From Flavihumibacter sp. (GTDB lineage: Bacteria; Bacteroidota; Bacteroidia; Chitinophagales; Chitinophagaceae): a stretch of 5,662 nt of DNA. Each line of letters begins with the position of its first letter. Positions within the stretch are counted from its first letter, which is position 1. Both the position numbers and the translations under genes were made by a program. The stretch lies in assembly GCA_025455285.1 (NCBI GenBank), contig JALOMU010000140.1:1-5662 (forward strand), given 5' to 3'. The notes below the pieces were generated by a model. That model was not told the origin of the DNA. It saw nothing but the letters and a program-made list of their open reading frames with translations, and searched no databases. Shown piece after piece: positions 1 to 5,574 of this stretch.

Positions 1-1
1 C

Positions 2-610
2 TTCTTTAACGGTGCTGTATATACGCGACTTAAACAGATCAACAACAACGAATCTGAACTTACCAAGCAGGTGATGGCATTACTGGTATTACAAACTTTC
101 CTGTCGGAAAACCCTCTTGAAAGTCTGGAGAACAGAAGTGGTGGAGGTATCGGGCTGGCAGCGAAACAGAGTGTAAGTAAGATTCTATCACAGCAACTGA
201 ATACATTGGCCGGATCCCTGATTAGTGGAATCGATCTGAATTTCGATCTGGAAACAAGGGAGGATTATATGAGTGGAAGTCGCCAGGAATCTACTGTCCT
301 GAGTGTAGGAGCTAGTAAATCGCTATTCAATAATCGGTTAACTGTTTCCGTAGGATCAAATATTGGATTGTTGGGAAATGCACCCGCGAATGGTGCACAA
401 TTAATTGGGGATGTACTGATCGAGTACAAACTAAGCAGAGATGGCAGGTATCGGATCAGAGCATACCAGCAAAATCAGACAGATGCCATACTGTTGGGAC
501 AGATTATTGAAACAGGGGTATCTTTTATACTGGTAATGGACTTCGATCATTTCAGACAGATTTTTGAAAAAGTAAAAAAGCAGCAGGAGAATGCACGCAA
601 TTCAGAATAA
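2..610 (+). CDS. tamB: TamB, translocation/assembly module inner-membrane-anchored component (3' part only)
   Basis: The frame is open from the left edge, so this is the C-terminal 202 residues of a longer protein; the true start lies outside the window. The segment looks like the conserved end of Bacteroidota TamB (DUF490). It begins with a helix-like stretch containing VYTRLKQINNNESEL, followed by an 'ALLVLQTFLSENP' segment. Alternating beta-strand sequence comes next, including DLNFDLETREDY (about residue 78 of the visible part) and GDVLIEYKLSRDGRYRIRAY (about residue 136). The last strands, ETGVSFILVMDFDHFRQIF, precede a short charged tail. TamB proteins are anchored in the inner membrane, cross the periplasm as a long beta-helical groove, and dock by this C-terminal domain on an Omp85 barrel; they serve outer-membrane protein insertion and/or lipid transport. 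The next gene, which encodes the barrel partner, starts 20 nt before this stop codon. Family assignment is from recognition, not a search. Confidence 0.87.
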   Translation, partial: FFNGAVYTRLKQINNNESELTKQVMALLVLQTFLSENPLESLENRSGGGIGLAAKQSVSKILSQQLNTLAGSLISGIDLNFDLETREDYMSGSRQESTVLSVGASKSLFNNRLTVSVGSNIGLLGNAPANGAQLIGDVLIEYKLSRDGRYRIRAYQQNQTDAILLGQIIETGVSFILVMDFDHFRQIFEKVKKQQENARNSE

Positions 611-2876
611 TAAATGGATCCTCTTGCTGCTCCTGAGCTTTTGGTTTTCAACAGGATGCAGTACAACCCGCACTGTTCCGGAAGGTGACCGACTTTATCT
701 TGGTGCGGAAGTTAAGTGGGAGGAAAAAAAACCGGGTCAGCATAAGGAGCTTGGAGAAGCGTTGGTTGCCTTAAGCAGGCCAAGTCCAAATCGCAAATTT
801 TTAGGCATGCCGGTTCGGTTATGGTTGTATAATCTTGGAAACAAGCCGACCGGAAAAGGGATCAATCATTTATTAAGAAATAAATGGGGGGAGCCTCCGG
901 TATTGTTAAGTAAAGCGAAGCCTTCCTATTCTGCTGATGTATTGACAAGTCATATGGAAGACCTTGGCTTTTTGCAGGCTTCCACGGGTTATGAAACCAA
1001 AGAAATCGGTAAAAAGAAAGCAAAAATCGAGTACAAGGTTACTGCCGGCACCAGGTATAAAATCAGGGAAGTAAAAATGGAACTGGATAGTTCCAGGCTT
1101 GGAAAACAGATCCAGAGAAGTGCCGATAAAAGCAGGTTAAATGCAGGGCAGTTTTATAATCTGCAGCAAATCAAAAATGAACGGGAACGAATCAGCAATT
1201 ATGTTCGCCAGCGGGGGTTTTATTATTTCAATCAGGATCATCTCCTGGTCGAGGTTGATAGTAATTACAACGGCGAGGTGGTACTGTATGTCAGATTGAA
1301 GGATTCTATTCCTGTAAATGTAAAAACTGCTTACCGGATGGGAAGCATCACACTCTATCCAACTTATAATCTTTCGGAAGATAGCCTGGTTCGAAACATA
1401 GAGGCAGAAGACCTTGGTCCCTATCGGGTTAAGGATATTCACCAGTTGTTTCTCCCGAAAATATTCAGTCGGTATGTGTTACTGAAAGAAGATAGCCTGT
1501 ACCGTTTCCGCGCGCATGAGCGAACACTGGAACGATTGATGAGCCTTGGTACCTATAAATTTGTAAAAACGGAAATGGAGGCTGCAGACAGCAACCGGCT
1601 AAATGCCCGCTTTTTCATGACACCTACTCCAAGAAGAAGTTTACAGGTTGAATTGAATGGTAATAGTAAGTCCAACAACTTTGTAGGTTCACAGATCACT
1701 ATTACATCCCTAAACAGAAACTGGCTGAAAAGAGCCAACCGGCTGGAAGTAAAACTTGCAGGAGGGTTTGAATGGCAGGTTGGAGGAAACCGGGTGAGCC
1801 AGGCAAACACAAGGGGGTATAGTTTAACGGGAGAAGTTGCATTTAATCTTCCCGGAATAATCGTTCCCTTTTGGAAGATCCGAACCAGTAATGCTTTTAT
1901 TCCACGAACCAGGTTAAGCGCCGGCTATGAATTGCTCAGCAGGCCTGGTTTATACAACCTGAACTCCTTCACGATTCAGCAGGCCTATCAATGGAAATCA
2001 GGGCAGTTGACAGATCATTTGCTGGTACCGGTGTCGATTTCCTATGTTTTGCCATCCAGAATATCACCGGAGTTTCAGGAAATCCTGGACAGGGATCCTA
2101 CATTGAGGCAGTCAATAGACAAGCAATTTATAATCGGAAGCAATTATACCATCACGTATAATAACGTCAACAAAAAAAGGATTCATGGTCTGTTTTTGCA
2201 GGGCAATCTGGATGCAGCCGGAAATTTACTCGGACTAATCATTCCGGCAAATAGCCAGGGGCAAAAAAACATCGGCTATCAGCCATTTGCACAATATGCG
2301 CGTATAACCGGGGAGATCCGGCATTACTGGAAACAGGGAAAAGAGAGTCAATGGGTAACCCGATTGCTGGCTGGGGCTGGCTTTTCCTATGGGAATAACA
2401 CTACACTCCCCTTTGTGAAACAATATATGACCGGAGGTAGTAATAGTTTAAGGGCTTTTCGGGCCAGGACTCTGGGACCGGGGTCTTATCGTTCCGAGAC
2501 AAGTACCTTTGCAGCTAGTGAGGCAGGTGATATCAAGCTGGAATTCAATACAGAGTGGCGTTTCAAATTATTCAGTGTGCTAAAGGGAGCGATTTTTGCG
2601 GATGCGGGCAACATCTGGCTGCAGCGGGAGAATCCTGAAAAGCCGGGTGCAGCCTGGCCAGGAGGCAGGTTTATGAAAGATATGGCAGTAGGAGCCGGAC
2701 TTGGTCTTCGGGTGGACGCTTCCATTCTGGTAATAAGGGCAGACCTGGCGATTCCGTTCCGGAAACCCTGGCTACCGGATGGAGAAAAATGGGTGCTAAA
2801 CCAGGTCGAATTGGGTGAACCTGCCTGGAGGAGGGAAAATATGATCCTTAACATTGCGATAGGTTATCCATTCTAG
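591..2876 (+). CDS. tamL: TamL: lipidated TamA/BamA-family (Omp85) outer-membrane assembly protein
   Basis: A 761-residue predicted outer-membrane protein. The N-terminus is a lipoprotein signal: basic and polar residues, then ILLLLLSFWF, then the lipobox STGC with Cys23 as the expected lipid-attachment site. The mature protein starts with a short linker containing VPEGDRLYLG. POTRA-like modules follow, visible at about residues 113-163 (ending YKIREVKM) and 186-223, with a further one up to about 340. The beta-barrel occupies about 348-761. It carries the Omp85 hallmark GGSNSLRAF (615-623, the loop-6 'VRGF/Y' equivalent, here LRAF), the strand motif FADAGNIW (669-676), and a C-terminal beta-signal ending in Phe761. 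TamA of Proteobacteria is not lipidated; the lipidated form paired with TamB is the known Bacteroidota variant TamL. ATG591 is chosen because it gives a complete signal peptide. AGGAG lies only 1 nt before it, too close to act as a Shine-Dalgarno. The 20-nt overlap with tamB suggests translational coupling and equal output. Confidence 0.9.
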   Translation: MHAIQNNKWILLLLLSFWFSTGCSTTRTVPEGDRLYLGAEVKWEEKKPGQHKELGEALVALSRPSPNRKFLGMPVRLWLYNLGNKPTGKGINHLLRNKWGEPPVLLSKAKPSYSADVLTSHMEDLGFLQASTGYETKEIGKKKAKIEYKVTAGTRYKIREVKMELDSSRLGKQIQRSADKSRLNAGQFYNLQQIKNERERISNYVRQRGFYYFNQDHLLVEVDSNYNGEVVLYVRLKDSIPVNVKTAYRMGSITLYPTYNLSEDSLVRNIEAEDLGPYRVKDIHQLFLPKIFSRYVLLKEDSLYRFRAHERTLERLMSLGTYKFVKTEMEAADSNRLNARFFMTPTPRRSLQVELNGNSKSNNFVGSQITITSLNRNWLKRANRLEVKLAGGFEWQVGGNRVSQANTRGYSLTGEVAFNLPGIIVPFWKIRTSNAFIPRTRLSAGYELLSRPGLYNLNSFTIQQAYQWKSGQLTDHLLVPVSISYVLPSRISPEFQEILDRDPTLRQSIDKQFIIGSNYTITYNNVNKKRIHGLFLQGNLDAAGNLLGLIIPANSQGQKNIGYQPFAQYARITGEIRHYWKQGKESQWVTRLLAGAGFSYGNNTTLPFVKQYMTGGSNSLRAFRARTLGPGSYRSETSTFAASEAGDIKLEFNTEWRFKLFSVLKGAIFADAGNIWLQRENPEKPGAAWPGGRFMKDMAVGAGLGLRVDASILVIRADLAIPFRKPWLPDGEKWVLNQVELGEPAWRRENMILNIAIGYPF

Positions 2877-2892
2877 TAAAAAGACAAGGGTA

Positions 2893-2926
2893 TTTATGGT
2901 CATATGGCAGAAAGCTCTTACCTTTG
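2893..2926 (+). promoter_or_regulatory. Candidate Bacteroidota sigma-ABfr promoter for rpsF-rpsR-rplI
   Basis: TACCTTTG at 2919-2926 matches the Bacteroidota -7 element TAnnTTTG at every defined position. The -33 element (TTTG in the consensus) is weak: TTTATGG at 2893-2899 lies about 20-22 bp upstream. A start about 6 nt after the -7 box would leave a leader of roughly 32 nt, A/T-rich and without a Shine-Dalgarno at normal spacing, as is usual in this phylum. I see no terminator between tamL and this site, so read-through from tamL could also feed the operon. Confidence 0.6.
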
Positions 2927-2964
2927 CAGCCCAATTAATTTTTTTATTTAACAAATCAGGGATC

Positions 2965-3318
2965 ATGAACAATTACGAATTGATGGTGATTTTTACCCCT
3001 GTTCTGAGTGAGGAAGACTACAAAGCTGCTCAGAAGAAATTTATCGACCTGGTTACCGCAAATGGTGGCGAGTTGGTAAATTCCAATCCCTGGGGATTAA
3101 AATCACTGGCGTATCCTATCCAGAAAAAAACCACTGGTTTATACTGGGTAATGGACTACAAGGCGCCATCCGACTTCAATGAGAAGCTGAAGATTCAGCT
3201 GTTGCGTGACGACAACGTTCTTCGTCACATGTTTACTGTACTCGACAAATACGCCGTTGAGTATAATAATAAAAAGAGAAGTGGCGTACCAACCGGAACT
3301 GAAAAAGTGGAGGCTTAA
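2965..3318 (+). CDS. rpsF: Small ribosomal subunit protein bS6
   Basis: A 117-residue protein of typical bS6 length for this phylum. It binds 16S rRNA in the platform of the 30S subunit as a heterodimer with bS18, encoded immediately downstream. Recognisable segments are the first strand YELMVIFTP (residues 4-12), the central [19 protein letters not shown] block, the [18 protein letters not shown] helix region, and VLRHMF. A longer reading from ATG2896 would add 23 residues absent from bS6, and its start would lie inside the promoter, so ATG2965 is preferred. The last codons (Val-Glu-Ala-stop) contain the Shine-Dalgarno of rpsR. In Bacteroidota, bS6 is one of three proteins known to mask the 16S anti-Shine-Dalgarno tail. 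Confidence 0.96.
   Translation: MNNYELMVIFTPVLSEEDYKAAQKKFIDLVTANGGELVNSNPWGLKSLAYPIQKKTTGLYWVMDYKAPSDFNEKLKIQLLRDDNVLRHMFTVLDKYAVEYNNKKRSGVPTGTEKVEA
3309..3313 (+). promoter_or_regulatory. Strong Shine-Dalgarno core upstream of rpsR, possible autoregulatory site
   Basis: GGAGG lies inside the last sense codons of rpsF (gtg gag gct) and 7 nt before the rpsR ATG, the ideal spacing. No other start in this window has an SD core at workable distance: rpsF has only AGGGA 3 nt before its ATG, tamL has AGGAG 1 nt before its ATG, and rplI, the RRM gene and the lipoprotein gene have A-rich or unrelated sequence. Bacteroidota ribosomes generally ignore SDs because bS21, bS18 and bS6 sequester the anti-SD. 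SDs kept upstream of the bS21 and/or bS18 genes have been proposed as feedback elements. The match is seen directly; the regulatory role is inferred. Confidence 0.65.
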
Positions 3319-3320
3319 TC

Positions 3321-3584
3321 ATGGCAAAGAATGAAATCAAATACCTGACCGCGATTAAGACCGAGAAGCGTGCGAAGAAATTCTGCCGTTTCAAGAAGTA
3401 CGGTATTAAATACGTGGATTACAAGGATGCGGAATTTCTGAAAAAGTTCCTGAACGAGCAGGGTAAAATGTTACCTCGCCGAATTACCGGGAACAGTCTG
3501 AAATTCCAGCGGAAAGTATCTGAGGCTGTAAAAAAAGCACGTCAGATGGCAATTCTACCCTATGTAACAGATTTGCTGAAGTAA
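3321..3584 (+). CDS. rpsR: Small ribosomal subunit protein bS18
   Basis: An 87-residue basic protein with the bS18 pattern: [18 protein letters not shown] (residues 19-36), then [16 protein letters not shown], then [13 protein letters not shown], the family's C-terminal rRNA-binding helix. A single cysteine, Cys22, remains from the metal-binding set found in some bS18 proteins. It pairs with bS6 on the 30S platform near the mRNA exit, next to the 3' end of 16S rRNA. The ATG lies 2 nt after the rpsF stop, so coupled translation is likely. The start is preceded by GGAGG at 7-nt spacing, exceptional for this phylum. In Bacteroidota, bS18 helps hold the anti-SD tail, so a ribosome lacking bS18 could in principle recognise this site and restore supply (inference). 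Confidence 0.97.
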   Translation: MAKNEIKYLTAIKTEKRAKKFCRFKKYGIKYVDYKDAEFLKKFLNEQGKMLPRRITGNSLKFQRKVSEAVKKARQMAILPYVTDLLK

Positions 3585-3703
3585 GCAAAACAATATCTAG
3601 TAACCAATCCCTAATCCGTTTTGGCGTAAGTAAAATCGGAGACAGTCTTTATCAGATTTAAACAGATTTGATTGGGCTCTTTGGGGTACTAAAAAAGAAC
3701 AAA

Positions 3704-4150
3704 ATGCAAGTAATTTTAATTCAGGATGTAGACAATCTGGGTGGTGCGAACGAACTAGTAACAGTGAAGAACGGATACGCCCGGAATTACCTGATTCCAC
3801 AGAAATTCGCGGTTGAAGCTTCCCCATCGAATTTGAAACAGCTGAATGAAAAGCTGAAAGTAAAGAAGAAGAAGGAAGAGAAAATGCTGGCTGAAATTAA
3901 CCAGGTAATTGCCAAACTACAGGAAGGAGCCATTAAACTGGGCGCCAAAACTGGTACAAGTGGCAAGATCTTCGGTAGCATTACATCGCTGCAGATTTCC
4001 CGTGCTATTCGCGAACAGAAAGGATATGAAATTGACCGTCGGAAAATTTCTATCCCGGATGATGTGAAGGAATTGGGTCAATATAAAGCCAGTGTAGATT
4101 TCGGTAATGGAAACACGACTGAGCTTGATTTTGAAGTAGTTGCGGAATAA
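3704..4150 (+). CDS. rplI: Large ribosomal subunit protein bL9
   Basis: A 148-residue protein of normal bL9 length. The N-terminal domain has the bL9 signature from Gly13 to Leu30, with NGYARNYLIPQ (23-33) clear. The usual glycine soon after the IPQ stretch is replaced in the local sequence QKFAVEA. A long Lys/Glu-rich connecting helix follows (about 41-75, KVKKKKEEKM), then the C-terminal domain with TGTSGKIFGSIT (about residues 83-94) and IDRRKISIPDDVKELGQY. bL9 binds 23S rRNA near the L1 stalk and supports reading-frame maintenance. ATG3704 is chosen because MQVILIQDV is the family's conserved start; an earlier in-frame ATG at 3668 would add 12 unrelated residues. It is the third operon gene, 119 bp after rpsR, with an A-rich start region lacking a Shine-Dalgarno. 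Confidence 0.96.
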   Translation: MQVILIQDVDNLGGANELVTVKNGYARNYLIPQKFAVEASPSNLKQLNEKLKVKKKKEEKMLAEINQVIAKLQEGAIKLGAKTGTSGKIFGSITSLQISRAIREQKGYEIDRRKISIPDDVKELGQYKASVDFGNGNTTELDFEVVAE

Positions 4151-4167
4151 TACATGCTCAAAAAGTT

Positions 4168-4214
4168 AAAAAAGGCGATTCGACGGGTTAAACCGGAGAA
4201 ATCGCCTTTTTTTT
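4168..4214 (+). terminator. Intrinsic terminator of the rpsF-rpsR-rplI operon
   Basis: A 13-bp stem (AAAAAAGGCGATT at 4168-4180 pairing with AATCGCCTTTTTT at 4200-4212) encloses a 19-nt loop region and runs into a T tract ending at 4214. It begins 17 nt after the rplI stop. The A and T tracts flanking the GC core mean it could also work on the opposite strand, but no minus-strand gene ends here. Confidence 0.92.
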
Positions 4215-4226
4215 ATATTTAGATAT

Positions 4227-4259
4227 TTTGTATGTTTTTCCACAATTTTATTACCTTCG
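4227..4259 (+). promoter_or_regulatory. Candidate sigma-ABfr promoter of the RRM protein gene
   Basis: TTTG at 4227-4230 (-33 element) and TACCTTCG at 4252-4259 (TAnnTTTG with one mismatch) are separated by 21 bp, within the spacing reported for Bacteroidota. The site lies just after the operon terminator, so the RRM gene should be transcribed independently. A start near 4265 would give a leader of about 120 nt, long for this phylum. Confidence 0.55.
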
Positions 4260-4386
4260 TTTTGGTTCCTTAATGATCTTTACAGTTTCAGACTTCCCAG
4301 AGCGTTTCCAAGTAAATGATTTTCTGGCTTTTTTGCAACACTGTGCTTCATTATGGTTTTATTCACTCGTTCAAAAAATTTAGAAA
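4260..4386 (+). other. Long A/T-rich 5' leader of the RRM protein gene
   Basis: About 120 nt lie between the predicted transcription start and the RRM start codon. I see no ORF with coding character, no stable perfect hairpin, and no Shine-Dalgarno. The last 15 nt (tcaaaaaatttagaaa) are A-rich, as is usual before efficiently translated Bacteroidota genes. Pyrimidine-rich, U-rich runs (for example the 6-T run near 4330-4335) could bind a protein such as the gene's own product; this is inference only. Confidence 0.35.
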
Positions 4387-4824
4387 ATGAACATTTACGT
4401 TGGCAACCTCAGTTGGGATTTAACTGAGCAGGATCTTTTAGAAATGTTTGCTCCTTACGGAGAAGTTGTTTCTGCCAAAATCGTTACAGACAAATTCAAC
4501 AACAACCGTTCAAAAGGATTTGGATTTGTTGAAATGAGCGATGCAGAAGCTGGAAACGCTGCTATTACTGCATTACACGGTACAGAAGTTATGGGCCGTA
4601 GCATTGTAGTTAATGAGTCACAACCACGTGAAGGTGGATCTGGCGGTGGCGGCGGATTCAAGAAGAAAAGCTTCGGTGGCGGTGGCGGTCGTGGTGGTTA
4701 CGGCGGCGGCGGCGGAAGCCGTGGCGGTGGTGGCGGCTATGGCGGCGGCGGTAACCGTGGCGGCGGTGGTGGCTATGGCGGTGGAAGCCGTGGTGGCTAT
4801 GGCGGCGGTGGTCGTGATTATTAA
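4387..4824 (+). CDS. RRM-domain RNA-binding protein with RGG/glycine-rich tail
   Basis: A 145-residue protein with one RNA recognition motif and a disordered tail. RNP2 is IYVGNL (residues 3-8). RNP1 is KGFGFVEM (43-50), with the aromatic RNA-stacking residues Tyr4, Phe45 and Phe47 present. Residues 1-80 cover the whole RRM fold. Residues 83-142 are almost entirely Gly with Arg, Tyr, Ser and Asn, in imperfect units of the type (S/N)RGGGGGYGGG, preceded by a basic FKKKSF patch and ending RDY. Single-RRM proteins are common in Bacteroidota and cyanobacteria, where they act as cytoplasmic RNA-binding regulators or chaperones, some linked to cold response; B. thetaiotaomicron homologues affect expression of polysaccharide-use genes. 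The long RGG tail resembles eukaryotic glycine-rich RNA-binding proteins and would add nonspecific RNA affinity and possibly condensate formation (inference). The gene has its own promoter and terminator. The A-rich sequence before ATG has no Shine-Dalgarno. Confidence 0.95.
   Translation: MNIYVGNLSWDLTEQDLLEMFAPYGEVVSAKIVTDKFNNNRSKGFGFVEMSDAEAGNAAITALHGTEVMGRSIVVNESQPREGGSGGGGGFKKKSFGGGGGRGGYGGGGGSRGGGGGYGGGGNRGGGGGYGGGSRGGYGGGGRDY
4633..4812 (+). repeat. In-gene low-complexity glycine-codon repeat
   Basis: This stretch encodes residues 83-142 of the RRM protein and is built of ggc/ggt codons broken by cgt, tat, agc and aac. Two close copies of a unit encoding RGGGGGYGGG start near 4717 (after Ser111) and 4753 (after Asn123), with shorter degenerate copies on either side. 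It is much richer in G+C than the surrounding sequence. Such arrays change length by slippage or unequal recombination, so tail length probably varies between strains. Confidence 0.8.
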
Positions 4825-4849
4825 TCAAGGCAAACAAGTCAATAAAGCT

Positions 4850-4879
4850 AATGGCCTGGCAGTAGCCAGGCCATTTTTT
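4850..4879 (+). terminator. Intrinsic terminator of the RRM protein gene
   Basis: A perfect 11-bp stem (AATGGCCTGGC at 4850-4860 with GCCAGGCCATT at 4865-4875) closes a 4-nt AGTA loop and is followed by a T tract to 4879. It starts 25 nt after the RRM stop. On the minus strand the hairpin is not followed by a good U tract, so I assign it to the plus strand only. The convergent lipoprotein gene ends 27 nt beyond it and has no clear terminator of its own. Confidence 0.95.
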
Positions 4880-4905
4880 GTGTCTTTTCAAAGAAGAATG
4901 ATCGG

Positions 4906-5313
4906 TTATTTTTCTTTTGCAAGTTTATATACATCTACTGCTCCGTTGCCATAACTTTTGGTAAAGACGAGGCTGTCATTGTATTTGTGAAGTATAAAGT
5001 TGCCATCCAAAATAAAGGTCCAATCGAAATCTGCTGTCCAACCGGCCTTGTTTTTAAAACTGATGGTTTCATTGTTATGCGCTAAACTAAAAGTGCCGGT
5101 GTTTAAAGCAGGATAGGTTGGAAATTCACTGGAGCCTGTCCAATTAGCCTTATTAAAATCGATTGAAACCTGGGCTGTTTTGTCAACGCTAGTATTATAG
5201 CGTTTGAACGTGCCTGTATACCTGCCAGAAATAGAGTTAGAAGAACAGTCGTTGTTTTTGGAGCAGGATATAAGGAAGATCATTGCACTTGCATAAAAGG
5301 TCAGAAGTTTCAT
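4906..5313 (-). CDS. Small predicted lipoprotein of unknown function
   Basis: I do not recognise the family. The 135-residue product begins MKLLTFYASAMIFLISC, a good lipoprotein signal with lipobox LISC and Cys17 as lipid site. The next residues (SKNNDC) are polar and include a second Cys23. The mature part of about 119 residues is rich in alternating polar/hydrophobic stretches and aromatics, for example GRYTGTFKRY, AQVSIDFNKANW, ETISFKNKAGW and FDWTFILDGNFIL, ending VYKLAKEK. This suggests a small all-beta fold, perhaps lipocalin-like, attached to the outer membrane; the fold is inference. The start at 5313 is chosen because it gives a proper signal peptide; the frame stays open upstream to 5445, but that adds 44 residues with no conserved look. 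It lies downstream of and in the same direction as the rRNA operon, but a terminator intervenes. I see no clear promoter, and no Shine-Dalgarno. Confidence 0.75.
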   Translation of the reverse strand: MKLLTFYASAMIFLISCSKNNDCSSNSISGRYTGTFKRYNTSVDKTAQVSIDFNKANWTGSSEFPTYPALNTGTFSLAHNNETISFKNKAGWTADFDWTFILDGNFILHKYNDSLVFTKSYGNGAVDVYKLAKEK

Positions 5314-5483
5314 AGAAGGTTTTACTGTCTGACCAATAAACATGGATAAACGTTGTATATGGAGGAGGGAGGAATGGGGAAGGATAACGGAAGAGGGATC
5401 ATTGGAAGAAAGGAGACAAAGGAGGCAGGGAACCAGGTTGCGCAAACAGGATGGCGGGTGGTAATTCGGTTGTGCGTTGCCGT
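5314..5483. other. Intergenic stretch between lipoprotein gene and rRNA operon end, purine-rich on the plus strand
   Basis: There is no convincing gene here. From about 5360 to 5428 the plus strand is strongly purine-biased (runs such as ggaggagggagg and aaaggaggcaggg), so the minus strand is pyrimidine-rich. Plus-strand reading frames across it are low-complexity and lack a credible start context. The promoter of the minus-strand lipoprotein gene should lie in this stretch, but I could not find a clear TAnnTTTG box on that strand. Confidence 0.5.
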
Positions 5484-5525
5484 TTCACGTCTCACATCTC
5501 ACGTTTCACGTTTCAGGTTTCAGCA
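5484..5525. repeat. 7-bp tandem repeat, about six imperfect units (YTCACGT)
   Basis: Successive heptamers read ttcacgt (5484), ctcacat (5491), ctcacgt (5498), ttcacgt (5505), ttcaggt (5512) and ttcagca (5519). Units 1 and 4 are identical and the others differ from them at one or two positions, apart from the degenerate last unit. The array abuts the A/T tract of the rRNA operon terminator. It lies outside any supported gene. Heptameric tandem repeats of this sort occur between genes in several Bacteroidota genomes as I recall them; their function is unknown. Confidence 0.8.
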
Positions 5526-5563
5526 AAAAAAAAGAGCCTTGCAACAATTGTTACAAGGCTCTT
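5525..5563 (-). terminator. Intrinsic terminator of the rRNA operon
   Basis: Read on the minus strand, AAGAGCCTTG (5563-5554) pairs with CAAGGCTCTT (5541-5532), a 10-bp perfect stem. The apical 12 nt contain the palindrome AACAATTGTT (5543-5552), which can extend the stem past one mismatch. A run of nine U residues follows (5533-5525, A's on the plus strand). It lies just after the 3' end of 5S rRNA. The U tract marks the minus strand as the working direction. Confidence 0.93.
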
Positions 5564-5574
5564 AGTAATAAATA

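Noticed and set aside
585..590. AGGAG directly before the tamL ATG as a Shine-Dalgarno
   Set aside because: Only 1 nt separates it from the ATG, too short for SD pairing, and it is part of tamB codons.
1137..1442. Minus-strand reading frames inside tamL (also near 1553-1810, 2235-2423 and 2486-2854)
   Set aside because: All are antisense to a well-supported Omp85 gene and show no recognisable protein features.
2896..2964. Longer rpsF reading frame starting 23 codons upstream
   Set aside because: The extra residues do not belong to bS6, whose conserved start is MNNYEL, and the upstream ATG falls within the predicted promoter.
2927..2964. S6:S18-binding RNA leader upstream of rpsF
   Set aside because: The predicted leader is only about 32 nt, is nearly all A/T, and shows no hairpin with a CCG bulge, so the known motif is not supported.
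4168..4214. Reading the A/T-flanked hairpin after rplI as a two-way terminator
   Set aside because: It could work structurally in both directions, but no minus-strand gene ends nearby, so there is no support for use on that strand.
4658..4891. Minus-strand His/Arg-rich reading frame opposite the RRM tail
   Set aside because: It is the antisense of the glycine repeat, and its composition is explained by reading ggc/ggt codons backwards; it also spans the terminator.
4613..4954. Ala/Val-rich reading frame overlapping the RRM tail in another frame
   Set aside because: It is a shadow of the repetitive glycine codons (ggc/ggt read out of frame) and runs through the terminator.
5314..5445. 44-residue N-terminal extension of the lipoprotein
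   Set aside because: It would bury the lipoprotein signal peptide inside the protein; MKLLTF at 5313 is a far better start.
5353..5565. Plus-strand reading frame over the purine tract and heptamer repeat
   Set aside because: It is low complexity, crosses the 7-bp repeat and runs into the rRNA terminator; there is no sign of coding selection.
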